A DNA stretch of 64,000 nucleotides from Vombatus ursinus (lineage: Eukaryota; Chordata; Mammalia; Diprotodontia; Vombatidae). The first letter of the stretch is position 1, and each line of letters opens with the position of its first letter. The translations under genes and the position numbers were made by a program. Location of the stretch: the NCBI RefSeq assembly GCF_900497805.2, contig NW_020954556.1, positions 34,835,312 through 34,899,311 on the forward strand. Reading direction: 5' to 3'. Positions 44,590 to 54,399 of the stretch are shown one piece after another. Below the pieces are notes generated by a model. The model made no database searches. It was not told where the DNA came from and saw nothing but the letters and a program-made list of their open reading frames with translations.

Positions 44590-45092
44590 TTAATTTTCCA
44601 GTGCCCAAGTTCCCAGCTGTTGAATAAGGCAACACTTTACCTTCTTGTTTCAGCTGTCATAATGTTAGCAATTTTCCTTTATGTGGTCTATTTAGTGCCA
44701 CATTTTCCCTCTTTTTAGTGCTTTTTGTTGGTGATATTTTTGTTTAAAATGTCCCCCAAGGATAGTGATAGGATTCTTTAGTGTTCTTAAGTGCAAAAAG
44801 GTTGTGATGTGCCTAGTGAAGAAAATACATGTATTAGATAATCTTGAAGTTAGCCACAAATTCAATGTTAATGAACCAGCAATATGGTACATGTAGAAAA
44901 AAAAAGAAGAAGACATTTGCTGATTTGTACTTGAGGCCACTCTAGAAAACACAGAAGTAAATGCTGTGACCAGAAGCTGTCAGGAAACTAATCCTGCATT
45001 TCCCTTAGGAGTAATGGTTCAGTACTCACAAGTTTAGTGTTTGGCTGTGACTTTATAGAAGAACATGAACACTGAGAATGATGAAATTTGAA
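44590..45092 (+). mobile_element. Tigger (pogo-type Tc1/mariner) DNA transposon remnant
   Basis: 'gtggtctatttagtgccac', 'tttttagtgctttttgttgg' and 'tttaaaatgtcccccaag' are the leader and start codon context of a Tigger transposase. The ATG at about 44743 opens the CENP-B-like N-terminus, now frame-broken (parts equivalent to 'KRKKAVMC', 'KIRVLD' and 'REFNVNE' are readable in the nucleotides). The sequence then jumps to the element's 3' region ('ggagtaatggttcagtactc', 'gtgactttatagaagaacatg'). So most of the transposase is deleted, as in non-autonomous copies. Ends not defined precisely. Confidence 0.8.
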
Positions 45093-46394
45093 TATCTATC
45101 TAGTATTTATATCAATATAGATAGAGTTATAGATATACACACATATTACACACATGTATACATGTGTATAATTTTTCAGTTTTCATGTATGTGTATATGC
45201 ACATGTGTAAACACTCACATATAGCTTATGGTGACAATACCAACAAGTCCTAACAAAAAATATAGTGTTAAGCAGAGGTCTGAGCTTCCATTTGTCATCA
45301 TGTGGGAAAACAGAGCTTCTGGGGTGGGGTGGTATCAGTGAAACCGGACCCAGAGCTGAAATATCTGAGTGAACATGTGGATAGGTAAATTGGTCTACAT
45401 AGGTTACATAGGATTGACTTCCTATGTCCACAGAAGGCTGTAATAAGACTTCTGTATTCTACCCATTTGACATCATTTTATAATAATTTGTTCCAACTTG
45501 TCCAGAAAGGTCACTCTGCTCTCTTCTATTCTCCAAAATTATTTGTAACTTATCATGATGTGTCCTGGTGTTACACAGATAGATAAGATACATATTCTTC
45601 TTAATGAAGTTTCATGCTAATCTAACTGTTCTAATAGTGAAAATTTACCTTGAGTTCAGAACTCTTTTTAACCCAGTGTGTTTTTTATACAGTTAGCATT
45701 TATATGTGGAATGATAAAATCATAGATTTAGAGCTAGATGAGACAACAGAGGCCAAGGTCTTGTGCTTTCCAAAATAAATAGGAAACAAGAATGAGATTA
45801 GAAGTGCAATGTAGCACTCTATTTTCTTGTTTGTTGATATTGATATCACTATGAGTCATAAGAAGAACAACTCTTTCAGAGCTAGAAGACCCAGGAAGAA
45901 AAAGGCTACTTTCCACGTGACTCCAGGAAAGCCAAGCAAAGCAATATAATTAAGAACATACCTTCCTTCTTTCCTTCCTTCCTTTCCTTCCTCCTTCCTT
46001 CCTTCTTTCTCTCCATTATTTCCTTTTGCCCATATGTATATATATTGAATTAAGATCCTAAAGGGATTGTACAGTTATATATATCTGATAAAGATGATAT
46101 AAATAAACATTTACTTGAGACCAGAGATGAAAAGGGGAGAGTCTGGATTATTTTCAAGAAATTGCAAACATTTTACAGGCTACAAACTTCCTATGGCAGT
46201 AAAAGCCTGTCCTTTCAATACAGACATTTTATCATTGGTACTTTGTGGTGATAACTGGAACGCTAGTTAGTGCCTCCAAAGAACTATAGATGAGCATGAT
46301 AAAAAAAGGCAATGAAAAATGAATAGAGACTCTAAGAAAGATGCAACATATAAGGAATGAGCAACTCTGAAAACAACAAGAGTAATAGTTAATT
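45093..46394. other. Mostly unique DNA with small repeats
   Basis: Contains a short TA/CA stretch (45110-45175), a THER2 tail fragment (45718-45770, 'catagatttagagctagatgag') and a TTCC tract (45960-46012). No gene recognised. The 82- and 60-codon minus-strand frames have no features supporting coding. Confidence 0.5.
45960..46012 (+). repeat. (TTCC)n microsatellite
   Basis: Imperfect TTCC repeats. Confidence 0.9.
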
Positions 46395-46460
46395 ATAGCT
46401 GTTGTTTCTATAGTGCTTTAAGATTTAAAAAGTTTTACAAATATTATCTCATTTTTCATT
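46395..46460 (-). repeat. MIR fragment
   Basis: 'ttctatagtgctttaagat' and 'ttttacaaatattatctcattt' are reversed MIR tail and CORE wording; truncated at the L1-type element to its right. Confidence 0.65.
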
Positions 46461-46794
46461 CTCATTTTTTATTATTGAAACTTAAATACACAATAAGAAA
46501 ATAAAAAGAAACATTATAAACTTAAATATTGAAACAAATACAAAACAAGAAAAGAAAAAAAGGATGCTTTGTGCATAGCAGAACATAATAGAGGATTCAA
46601 AATATATAGCAATAGATTTCCATTTCAAGAAAGCCTGAATAATAAATACTATGTGCTGTGTTGAGAGCTGTCCATTTATTCTTTGCTTCCTTGTTAGTTT
46701 TCTTTTGTGCACTGCTGTGCACTTTTTGCTTTGTTCTTTTTCCCTCTTCTTCCCCCCTCCCAGAAGGCTACAATGAAGGGTGGATATATTAATG

Positions 46795-46925
46795 TATAGA
46801 TGTATAGATACACATATACAGATATACAGATACATACATACACACTGGATATAGATATACATATGCATATACACACATACACACATATATACATACACAT
46901 ATATACATACATACACAGACACATA
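46795..46925 (+). repeat. TA/CA/GATA-rich microsatellite
   Basis: 'tagatacacatatacagatat' type repeats inside the HAL1-like 3' UTR, giving Tyr/Val/Cys-rich artefactual frames on both strands. Confidence 0.9.
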
Positions 46926-47599
46926 CTTTCCCTAACAAATTCTACTTCTGATTTTTGTTTTTATGTTTGTGTGTATCTCTTATTTTCTATCCCTCCTAAC
47001 TCCTCTACTTTACTTCTATCCACTACCCTGCCCTCCTATTACTTAACCTACCTCACCCAAGGATCCCTCCCTTATCCTCCATTTCCCATAAATCTAAATA
47101 CTCTTCTAAACCTCCCTTTGATCTATTCCCTCACTCTTCCCTCTAGAGATCCCTCTCTTTTCCTCTCCCCCTCCCTATCCCTTTAACATTTTATTTCTTT
47201 CTGAATTTAGAAAACATTCATATTCTTCTAGATATATATGTATTGTTCCCTCTTGAACGCATTCCTAACGAAAGTAGGTTTCCAAAACTAACAGGCCTCT
47301 TCCCCCATCTAATTCCTCTGTGTCAAGTCTTCCTCTCACACCTCATTTGTATAAAATAATTACTCCTTTTACCTCTTCCTAAATGGTTTCATTGTTAAAG
47401 ATGTATCATACTCAAGTCCACCCCAATCTTTCATATAAACTACCCAATTATCAATAACAATCTTAGATATATATTTTACATTTTACATACATAAAATGTA
47501 AATAGTCTGTCCTTATTGGGTCTCTTGTAATTGGCCTTTGGTGTGTACATTATATTTCTTTTGGCTCTTCTATGTCAAATCTTCAATTAAGTTGAGGAT

Positions 47600-48530
47600 T
47601 TTTTTTAACAAAGTCCCGAAAGTCTGACAGTTCATTATATGTCCATTTTTTAAAATTCAGGATTATGCTTAGCTTTTCTGGGTATATTTTTGGTCAGAAC
47701 CACAGTTATTTTGCTCTTTGATATATAGTGTTCAAAGACCTGCAGTCTTTTAAAGTTACTGATGCTAGGTCTTGTGTGACTCTAATAGTGGAAACACCAT
47801 ATTTAATTTTTTTCTTGTTGCTCATTATATTTTACCCTTGAGCTGGTGGTTTCAGAATCTGTCTATAATATTCCTATGGTTTTTCCTCATAGGATCTATT
47901 TCAGGTAGTGATCAGTGGATTTTTTTTTTCTATTTCTACTTTCCTCTCTTGCTCTAATGCTTCAGGACAATTTTCTTTAATTATTTCTTGAATTATTGTA
48001 TCAAGATTCATTTTTATCAGCTTTCAGGTAGTCATATTATTCTTATGTTTTCTCTTCTTGATCTCTTCTCCAGATCAGTCATTTTTCTTATGAGATGTTT
48101 CACATTCTCTTCTGTTTTTTCATTCTTTATATTTTGTTTTATTGTTTCTTGAACTCCTATAACTTGGGTGACTTCCCCATGCCCAATACTGATTTTCAAG
48201 TAGTCATTTTCTTCCTTAAGATTCTGGTCTCTTTTTCTAATTGGTTGACTTTCTTTTCATAATCTTCTTGTATATCTTGGATTGTTCTTATTTTTGTTTT
48301 TTTGTTTTTTTTTAGTTTTTCCTCAGTCTCTCTCATTTGATTATTAAAGTCTTTTTAAAGTTTGATGAATACTTTTTGAGCAGGTTACCATTTGACATTA
48401 TTCTTTGGGGTTAGAAGAGCTTTTCTTTGCCTCAGTGTCTTCCTCTGAAGATGAAGCCTGGTCTTCTCTATTAGCATAGTAACTCTCTATGGTTAGATTC
48501 TTTCTCCTTTGCCCGTGCATTTTTTAAAAA
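47600..48530 (-). pseudogene. HAL1-like ORF1 remnant
   Basis: Recognised by block order shared with L1 ORF1 (segments equivalent to 11770-12060: 'ggtagtgatcagtggatt', 'caggacaattttctttaattatttcttgaa', 'gagatgtttcacattctc'). No frame longer than about 60 codons survives. The product would have been an L1-type RNA-binding coiled-coil protein. Confidence 0.65.
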
Positions 48531-49135
48531 TTTATAATAGCTCAGTTTTTATATTCACCTTTAGTCCTGGGGTGTGAGGGATGGTGTCTCTGTCCTCAGA
48601 CCCTCCTTCAGTTCTCCCCTCTGTCCTGGAACTGAAAGCAAGACCTCCAGCCTGTTATAAGTGCACACAGCCAGTGGTGTCCCCACCCTACTGCTTCTCC
48701 ACTGAGAGGACATATGTTGGTTCCTTCTTGCCCCACCCATCTCCACAGCACAGCAGGGTCTGTCATTCCTTGTCAGCAGAGATTCCCTCAATCATCCCTG
48801 GCTCATATAGACAACACTTCTCATTGTCCCGGGGGTAAAAGTTCCTGAGTCTGGGGGCAAGGCAGCCTCCCAATACAGCTAACCCCAGGGCTTGCTGCTT
48901 GTTGTTTAAATGGACCTAGGACCTAGCCTGGAGGTGTTTACTCTTCACAGGGACCAACTTCATCCTGAGACTTTTCTTCAGATCTTCTCTGATTGTCTTA
49001 GAAGGATTCCTGTTCTGCCCCTACTCTTATTTATTTTTACTGTTCTATGTTCACCCTGAAGTACTATTTCATCTCTTTTGTGGGGGGAAATCTTGAGAGT
49101 TTGGATTTTTTTTTACCTATTTGGCCATCTTTCCA

Positions 49136-49255
49136 TAATCTCCTCCCCCATATATTACCTCATTTTATCCTTCCCCAAACCCTGAGCATTGTATTAGCAT
49201 TAACCCCATTTTATAGATAAAGGAAAGGCAGTTTGGTAAAGGCTATGGGTCTTTT
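49136..49255 (-). repeat. MIR fragment
   Basis: 'tattacctcattttatcc', 'cattaaccccattttatagataaaggaaa' resemble reversed MIR CORE. It may be the other half of the MIR at 46395-46460, split by the HAL1-like element, but the join is not clean. Confidence 0.6.
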
Positions 49256-49879
49256 CTCAGGATAATATTTTTAAATATTTGACTTTAAACATAAATAAGC
49301 ATAGAAATATTATATATGTATATATTCAATCCTCATTATTCATAGATTGCATATTTGCAAATTCATCTACTTGCTACAATTTAGGGATAACCTACAATTC
49401 TTTGAGGATTTTTTCATTACGAATAAATTTTAGCAAGTAGGTGAATTTACACATATGGAATCTCACCTGTTTATGTTTCCAGAAATAGTTACCGAGAAAC
49501 ATAAGATCACTGCAGTGGACTGTTTGTTCACAAATAAATCTAATCTGATCCACTCTCTCCTTCCTTCTAGGAAAGGGGTTCTTAACCAGGAGTCCCTGAA
49601 TCTTCAGAAATATGTTGATAAGTGTATTTCAATATAATTGATTTCCATTGTACTCTTATTTATTTTATCTTATGCATTTAGAACCATTAATCTAAAGTCT
49701 CTAGATTTTATCAGAGTTCCACGTGGGTTCATGACCCCTCCCACAGCACCCTTAAAATAGTAAGAACTTCTGTTCTAATACAATGATATTTGCACCAGCA
49801 GCTTAATCAGTCAACCTTTGTACACAGCCTTATATATTTTGTCTTTTATTTGATAGCTTCAAGTAGATCCAGAATAGAA
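49256..49879. other. Unassigned stretch
   Basis: Unique AT-rich DNA. A hairpin-prone pair, 'gcaaattcatctacttgc' and 'gcaagtaggtgaatttac' (about 49355 and 49433), forms an imperfect inverted repeat of about 15 bases. Confidence 0.45.
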
Positions 49880-49925
49880 GAGAAAGATTCTTTGTGACCC
49901 TAGTACACAGTCCAATGTTTGGCAT
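49880..49925 (+). repeat. L2 3' end, left half, split by SINE
   Basis: 'ccctagtacacagtccaatgtttggcat', the L2 terminal phrase, cut after TTGGCAT. Confidence 0.7.
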
Positions 49926-50425
49926 GTGATGTTGTTGTTTGTCATTCTCTTTCAAAGAGGACCAATGAAATCATGGGTTGAAATTGAATTTAAGTGAGGC
50001 ACAGTTGCACAGAGTCATTAGTCTCATTCTCCCTAATTCATTGAAGTCCAGTGGTCAGTCAAGATGACTGGTGATGGCCTAGGATGCAGTGGATGGACTT
50101 CGTGTCTTTGATGTCTGACCAAGCTCTAAGCCTCCTTTGTGTCCATTGGATGAAATTCCACGGAGGGAAGTTTTCAGATGCTTAGGGTAGACCTTCCCCT
50201 AACTCACTGATAGTTTGGAGGCCTACCTATTATCCTCAACCTAGTTTAGCATGTCTGCTGGGACAATTTACCCAGGTATGGCCACTGCACATGTTATAAC
50301 TTCTTCAAGCCATAGATGATAGTTGGATGAAGGTGGATATCAAAGGTGGATGTGTAGCCCTGAAAAGGGTTTGGTAAACCCTCACTGAAGAGGTGCTATT
50401 CTTTCCTGAACACCCCATATACCCC
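49926..50425 (-). repeat. SINE-like insert with RTE-like LINE tail
   Basis: At the left, 'gttgttgtttgtcattctctttcaaagaggacca' is split by its reversed sense: on the minus strand it ends 'ttggtcctctttgaaag', then GTT-type repeats, resembling the tail of the LINE at 3310-3350. The insert sits in an L2 with TTGGCAT at both junctions (49919-49925, 50426-50432). About 500 bp, non-coding. The tail match suggests that an RTE-like enzyme mobilised it. Confidence 0.7.
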
Positions 50426-50470
50426 TTGGCATACAATAAGTACTTAATAATGACTTATTGACTTACTGGT
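50426..50470 (+). repeat. L2 3' end, right half
   Basis: 'ttggcatacaataagtacttaataatgact' completes the L2 terminus. Confidence 0.75.
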
Positions 50471-51630
50471 CACTGTGCTTAAGATAGGAGCCATAACTTG
50501 GTGGGGTAACTTGTATTGTGCCCAAATGCACAGAATTTAGAGACTGTAAAAATAAATGTTCACATTCTCCCAGTAGTTTAAGCAATTTTAACACAGAATT
50601 AGAAAGACTAATTAGTTAAAATAGAAAGGTGCCAGTTAATAATATACATCTGTGAGCCACTATGGCAACTAATTCCCCTTCTACACAACTGAATTTATCT
50701 TAATTACTTCTTGTATTATTTTCACATCATGAATTTCTCTGTTGATTTGAGGGCATGCTGCTTTCTGAGTATGCCAAAACAGTTAGTTACAGTTCTTCCT
50801 ACAGCTACTGGCAACATTTTCAGCCTTCTTGTCCCCACAGAACATTGCTCTGCCTTTCTTCATGTGTTAACAAGGAGTATAAAATGTAGCTATGATGTCA
50901 AGGCTAATATGTGAGGGAACAAATGAAAGGAATATGAAACATAAAATTAAGTGATGAAATGAGTGTTTCTGACTATAATGGTTATGGTAGTTTGGGGGAG
51001 AAAAAGATCAGTAAGGACTAGAGTAATCTGGGAAGTTTCATAAAAGAAATAAGATTTGATCTGAGCCAAGAAAGATGGGTACAATTAGGAGAGATTCTAC
51101 CTCCATTTCCTAAAACTCTATTCTTCCTAATAAAGCTTACATCCCTTCTCTAAAAATGCTGGAGGAACTATAGTTGCTCAAATTAGTTGACATTCATTAG
51201 AAAGAAGGACTACATGTGCAGAGTGTGTATAAAAAGCAGAGAGCTTAAATTAAGCAATGAGCACAACAATCACTTGACTGGTCATAACTTCTTTAAAGGG
51301 CATCCCCACTATGCATCATCCCTATATTCCCTAGAAGTTAATTTGCTTAATTGATGAATATTACTCCTCTGCTCCTTTTTTCAGGACCCTTTGCCTACTT
51401 ACCCTTCTATTATGAAAATGTTGCCTGGCAAAAGATCTGAGATTTAAAGTAAAAAATGCCTCACCATTCACAAATAGCAATAACAGCCAGCCCTGGCTAG
51501 GCCATGATTAAATATATTATTACATAAGTAATTCTAGCATAATAGGACAACTCTTCATACTATAGTATAGGAACACTAAAGTAACATCAAGAAAGAAAAG
51601 AAGTAAGGAATTAAGGAAGGAAGGAAGGAA

Positions 51631-51684
<54 letters not shown>

Positions 51685-52239
51685 AATGGAGAATGAAGGA
51701 GAAAAGAAGGAAGGAAGCAAGAAGGAGAAAGGAAGGAAGGAAGCAAGAAAGGAAGGAAGTAATATGGGTGTATGCTTAGTTACTTGCAAATGTACCACTT
51801 TGCTGGGAGTCATAGTGAAAGTAGCTTCACTCTACATGGGCTATCTAGCTCCTAAGTGTTTTTTCTTACAACTCAGGATGATATCAATATCAATAAACAA
51901 GAAATAGGACTTCTACATTGGGCTTCTCATCTCATTCTTGTCTCATATTTATTTTGGGAAGTAAATTTGTCTTCCCAAAGTATTAAAATATGAATCTTCA
52001 TAGGATTTTATAGGTTTTATAAAGACATTCTATGACAAATGTGTATTACTTTTTCCTCCAAAAATGACATGAATTTAAAATGCAAATATAATTCTCCAAC
52101 ATTGCATCTAAGGACATATTGAAGCATTCTGAAGGATTATGGTCTCTGAGGAAGATTAAATCAAAGCAGGTAAAGAATTATTTTCTTTTTTTGCTTTTGT
52201 TTTGCTTTCAAGGTACATACCTTCACCTCACCAACTCTT
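50471..52239. other. Mostly unique DNA
   Basis: No gene recognised. The parts at about 50560-50720 and 51170-51370 contain several TAATTA-like cores ('gactaattagttaaaa', 'gttaatttgcttaattgatg') in otherwise complex sequence and could be conserved non-coding elements. A large purine repeat lies at 51613-51770. Confidence 0.4.
51613..51770 (+). repeat. (GGAA)n/(GAAA)n purine tract
   Basis: About 158 bases of purine-only tetranucleotide repeats with few interruptions; mirror symmetry could support triplex formation. Lys/Glu-rich and Ser/Phe-rich frames here are artefacts. Confidence 0.95.
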
Positions 52240-53015
52240 TTGAGCTATTTTTTCCTCTTCTAAAAATTTACTTTGTTTTTTTTTAATTTTTTTACATATT
52301 TTACCTCAACATAATTTCCCAGTTTCTCCTTCCCCTTCCACCACTCACAGATCCATCACCTTTGATAAAGAATTAAAAACAAAAGGGAAAAAAAGGAGGA
52401 TGAAGAATGAATGGATGAAAATTAAAATAAGCAGAACCAGAAACAAAGTATGCAAATAATGATAGCAATGTAAATGGAAAGTAAAACAGTAAAAGTTTAA
52501 AAAAAAGAATCAAAACTGCATATCATGTAATTATAATGACCAAGTTTGTACCCATAAAAGAGGTATGAAAATGTGCTTCTTTTCTTTATTTGCAGAAGTA
52601 TGAGACTATGGCTAAGTAGCATTGTATACCCCTCCTAGTTCTGCTTTCTTTCATTTTCATCCATTTATTTTTCACTTCAGGATTATTTGTTCATTTCCAA
52701 TGGGGAATGACTCTTATATACTTGAGTTAATTACCTACATATTTTAGATATCATTTCCAGAGACAATTGATGCAAAGTTGTTTTTTCTAATCTACCACTT
52801 CTTTGTTGGCTTGTTTTTATTCCTGCAAAATATGTTTTTTTAATTTCATTCACTTTATTTTAACTTCTATAATTGCCACTATCCAGTGTTTGGTTCACAA
52901 CTCTTTCTGATGTCATTTTGGCAAAATGTGCTAGATCTTGATTCTTCTGTAGGATTTTTATTTTCATTTGCCCCTAGTTAGAGTACAAATGCAACTTCAC
53001 CCAATAGTTCCAACT
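52240..53015 (-). mobile_element. Probable old L1 3' region
   Basis: 'tttccaatggggaatgactctta', 'cctacatattttagatatcatttcc' and 'ttcctgcaaaatatg' resemble reversed L1 ORF2 tail blocks. Other parts ('agtatgagactatggctaag') are not placed. Very diverged. Confidence 0.4.
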
Positions 53016-53017
53016 CT

Positions 53018-53231
53018 GATCCAGAGGTTTCCAAATTTATTTGGCCTACTGAACCCTTTAAAAAAAATTACTCAGTGCCCTCTTGGAAATCCACTTTCTT
53101 TAACTCTTTAATTTTTTTTTTGCAATTTGCTTCATATCAAACTACTACTGTCCCCCCTGGATCATTCCAGCACCCCCAAGATCATCCTGGTACCTCCAGG
53201 GGTTAGTATTGCCCCTTTTGGGAACCTAGGT
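53018..53231. mobile_element. hAT-type non-autonomous DNA transposon
   Basis: About 214 bp with imperfect terminal inverted repeats: left 'cagaggtttccaaa', right reverse complement 'cctaggttcccaaa' (10 of 14), close to the CAGTGGTTCCCAAA type used by hAT/Charlie elements. Internal phrases ('ggcctactgaaccc', 'actcagtgccctc', 'tattgccccttttggg') are of a known repeat type. No 8-bp target-site duplication was found. Confidence 0.6.
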
Positions 53232-53570
53232 AAGTCCAATAAACCCTTATTCAACATCTATTCTATTCAAAGCATGGTTCTAGGTGCTGGGAATATAAAG
53301 AAAAAATTGAAAAGGTCCTGTCCTTCAATCTTGTGTTCTACTGGTATATCCAATGCAAAATTAGATAAGAAAATACAAGGCAATTTTAGTAAGAAAAGTA
53401 CTAAGTAAGGAATGTTATTTAATACTAACAACTGAGAGTTTTGGGGAAGGTTTCATAGATGAGTTGTCACTTAAATTAAGGCTTGAAAAAAAGAGGAAGA
53501 TTCCAAAAGGGGAAATAAAGATATGTACTCCAACAGGGGTGTGACTTGTGCAAATGTAATAAGCAGATGA
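53232..53570 (-). repeat. L2 3' region
   Basis: 'cccttattcaacatctattc', 'tggttctaggtgctgggaatat', 'aaggtcctgtccttcaatcttg', then 'ggaaggtttcatagatgag'. A diverged L2 minus strand. Confidence 0.75.
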
Positions 53571-53574
53571 TGGT

Positions 53575-53860
53575 ATTTAGAGTTCAGTCAGTACCAATCA
53601 ACAAACATTTATTAAGCACCAAACACTGTGCCTAATACTGTACTAAGGACTAGGGACACAAAGAAAGGCAAAAAGAAAAAGAAAAAAAATTAACAAAAAT
53701 AAGAAAACTCAACAACACTATCATCATCAACATTATTATCATCAACAATAAAAACAAGTCCCTGCTATCAAGGGTATCAGAGCTCATAGACTAATATGAT
53801 TGACATATAGTCTAATATGACTGGGCAGACAGCATGCAAACAACTGAGGATAAACATGTG
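53575..53860 (-). repeat. L2 3' region, second copy
   Basis: 'caacaaacatttattaagcacc', 'actaagga...agggacacaaag', 'gtccctgctatcaagggt', 'gactgggcagacagcatgc'. The 3' terminus at 53590 marks a separate L2 beside the one on the left. A CAT/ATC-rich stretch lies at 53705-53755. Confidence 0.8.
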
Positions 53861-54184
53861 TGTAGGGCACAAAATATAGAAAAACATAATCTCAATATGA
53901 AGGAGTTTGTGACATAGTAGAGGGTAAGATAAAAGCTGAGATAATTATAACATATGATATTGGATAAATATATTAGAGACCTGAAAGTATTCTAAAGTAG
54001 CATGATTAAGACCATAATTAGCTATTTGGGCTACCTGAGAATTTCAATTCAGATAGAGAAGTTCTAAAACACTTCCCTATGATGGAGAAAATGGATATCC
54101 CACCATAGGTGAACAGGAGTGGATGGAAGAGGTAGACTGAGAGCAGGGGATGAAGCATGCCATCAAATAAGAATCTGAATTTGG

Positions 54185-54350
54185 GGTCATGTGAAATGTA
54201 TTCAGATAACACCTATGCCACTTACTGCTTATGTGACCTTGAATAAATCATTAATCTAATTGGGTCTCAGTTCCTTTTTCTGTTAAAAAAGAGGGTATTT
54301 GACTAGATAACCTCAAAGGTTCTTTTGAACTCTAAATCTATCAAGCTATG
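54185..54350 (+). repeat. THER2-type SINE
   Basis: 'ccacttactgcttatgtgacc', 'tctcagttcctttttctg', 'atttgactagataacctc', 'ttgaactctaaatctatc' in order. Head missing. Confidence 0.85.
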
Positions 54351-54399
54351 AGGAAGTTTGCTTCCAAGAATAAGAGTAATAATAAGCATCAATCTGCAT

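Larger units (their letters stand above)
46461..49135 (-). mobile_element. HAL1-like half-L1, ORF1 without ORF2
   Basis: Minus strand. The 5' end near 49135 ('gattatggaaagatggcc') is L1-like, followed by a GC-richer 5' UTR (48960-48540), ORF1 (about 48530 to 47600), then a purine-rich 3' UTR (47200-46720) and an A-rich end at about 46470. No ORF2 sequence of any part is present. The wording differs from the type A and B derivatives, and the divergence looks greater. This matches the known HAL1 architecture (ORF1-only L1 relatives). No target-site duplication was found. Confidence 0.7.

Noticed and set aside
46482-47186. 146- and 128-codon frames rich in Tyr, Ile, Cys and His
   Set aside because: They are produced by the TA/CA microsatellite and the HAL1-like 3' UTR.
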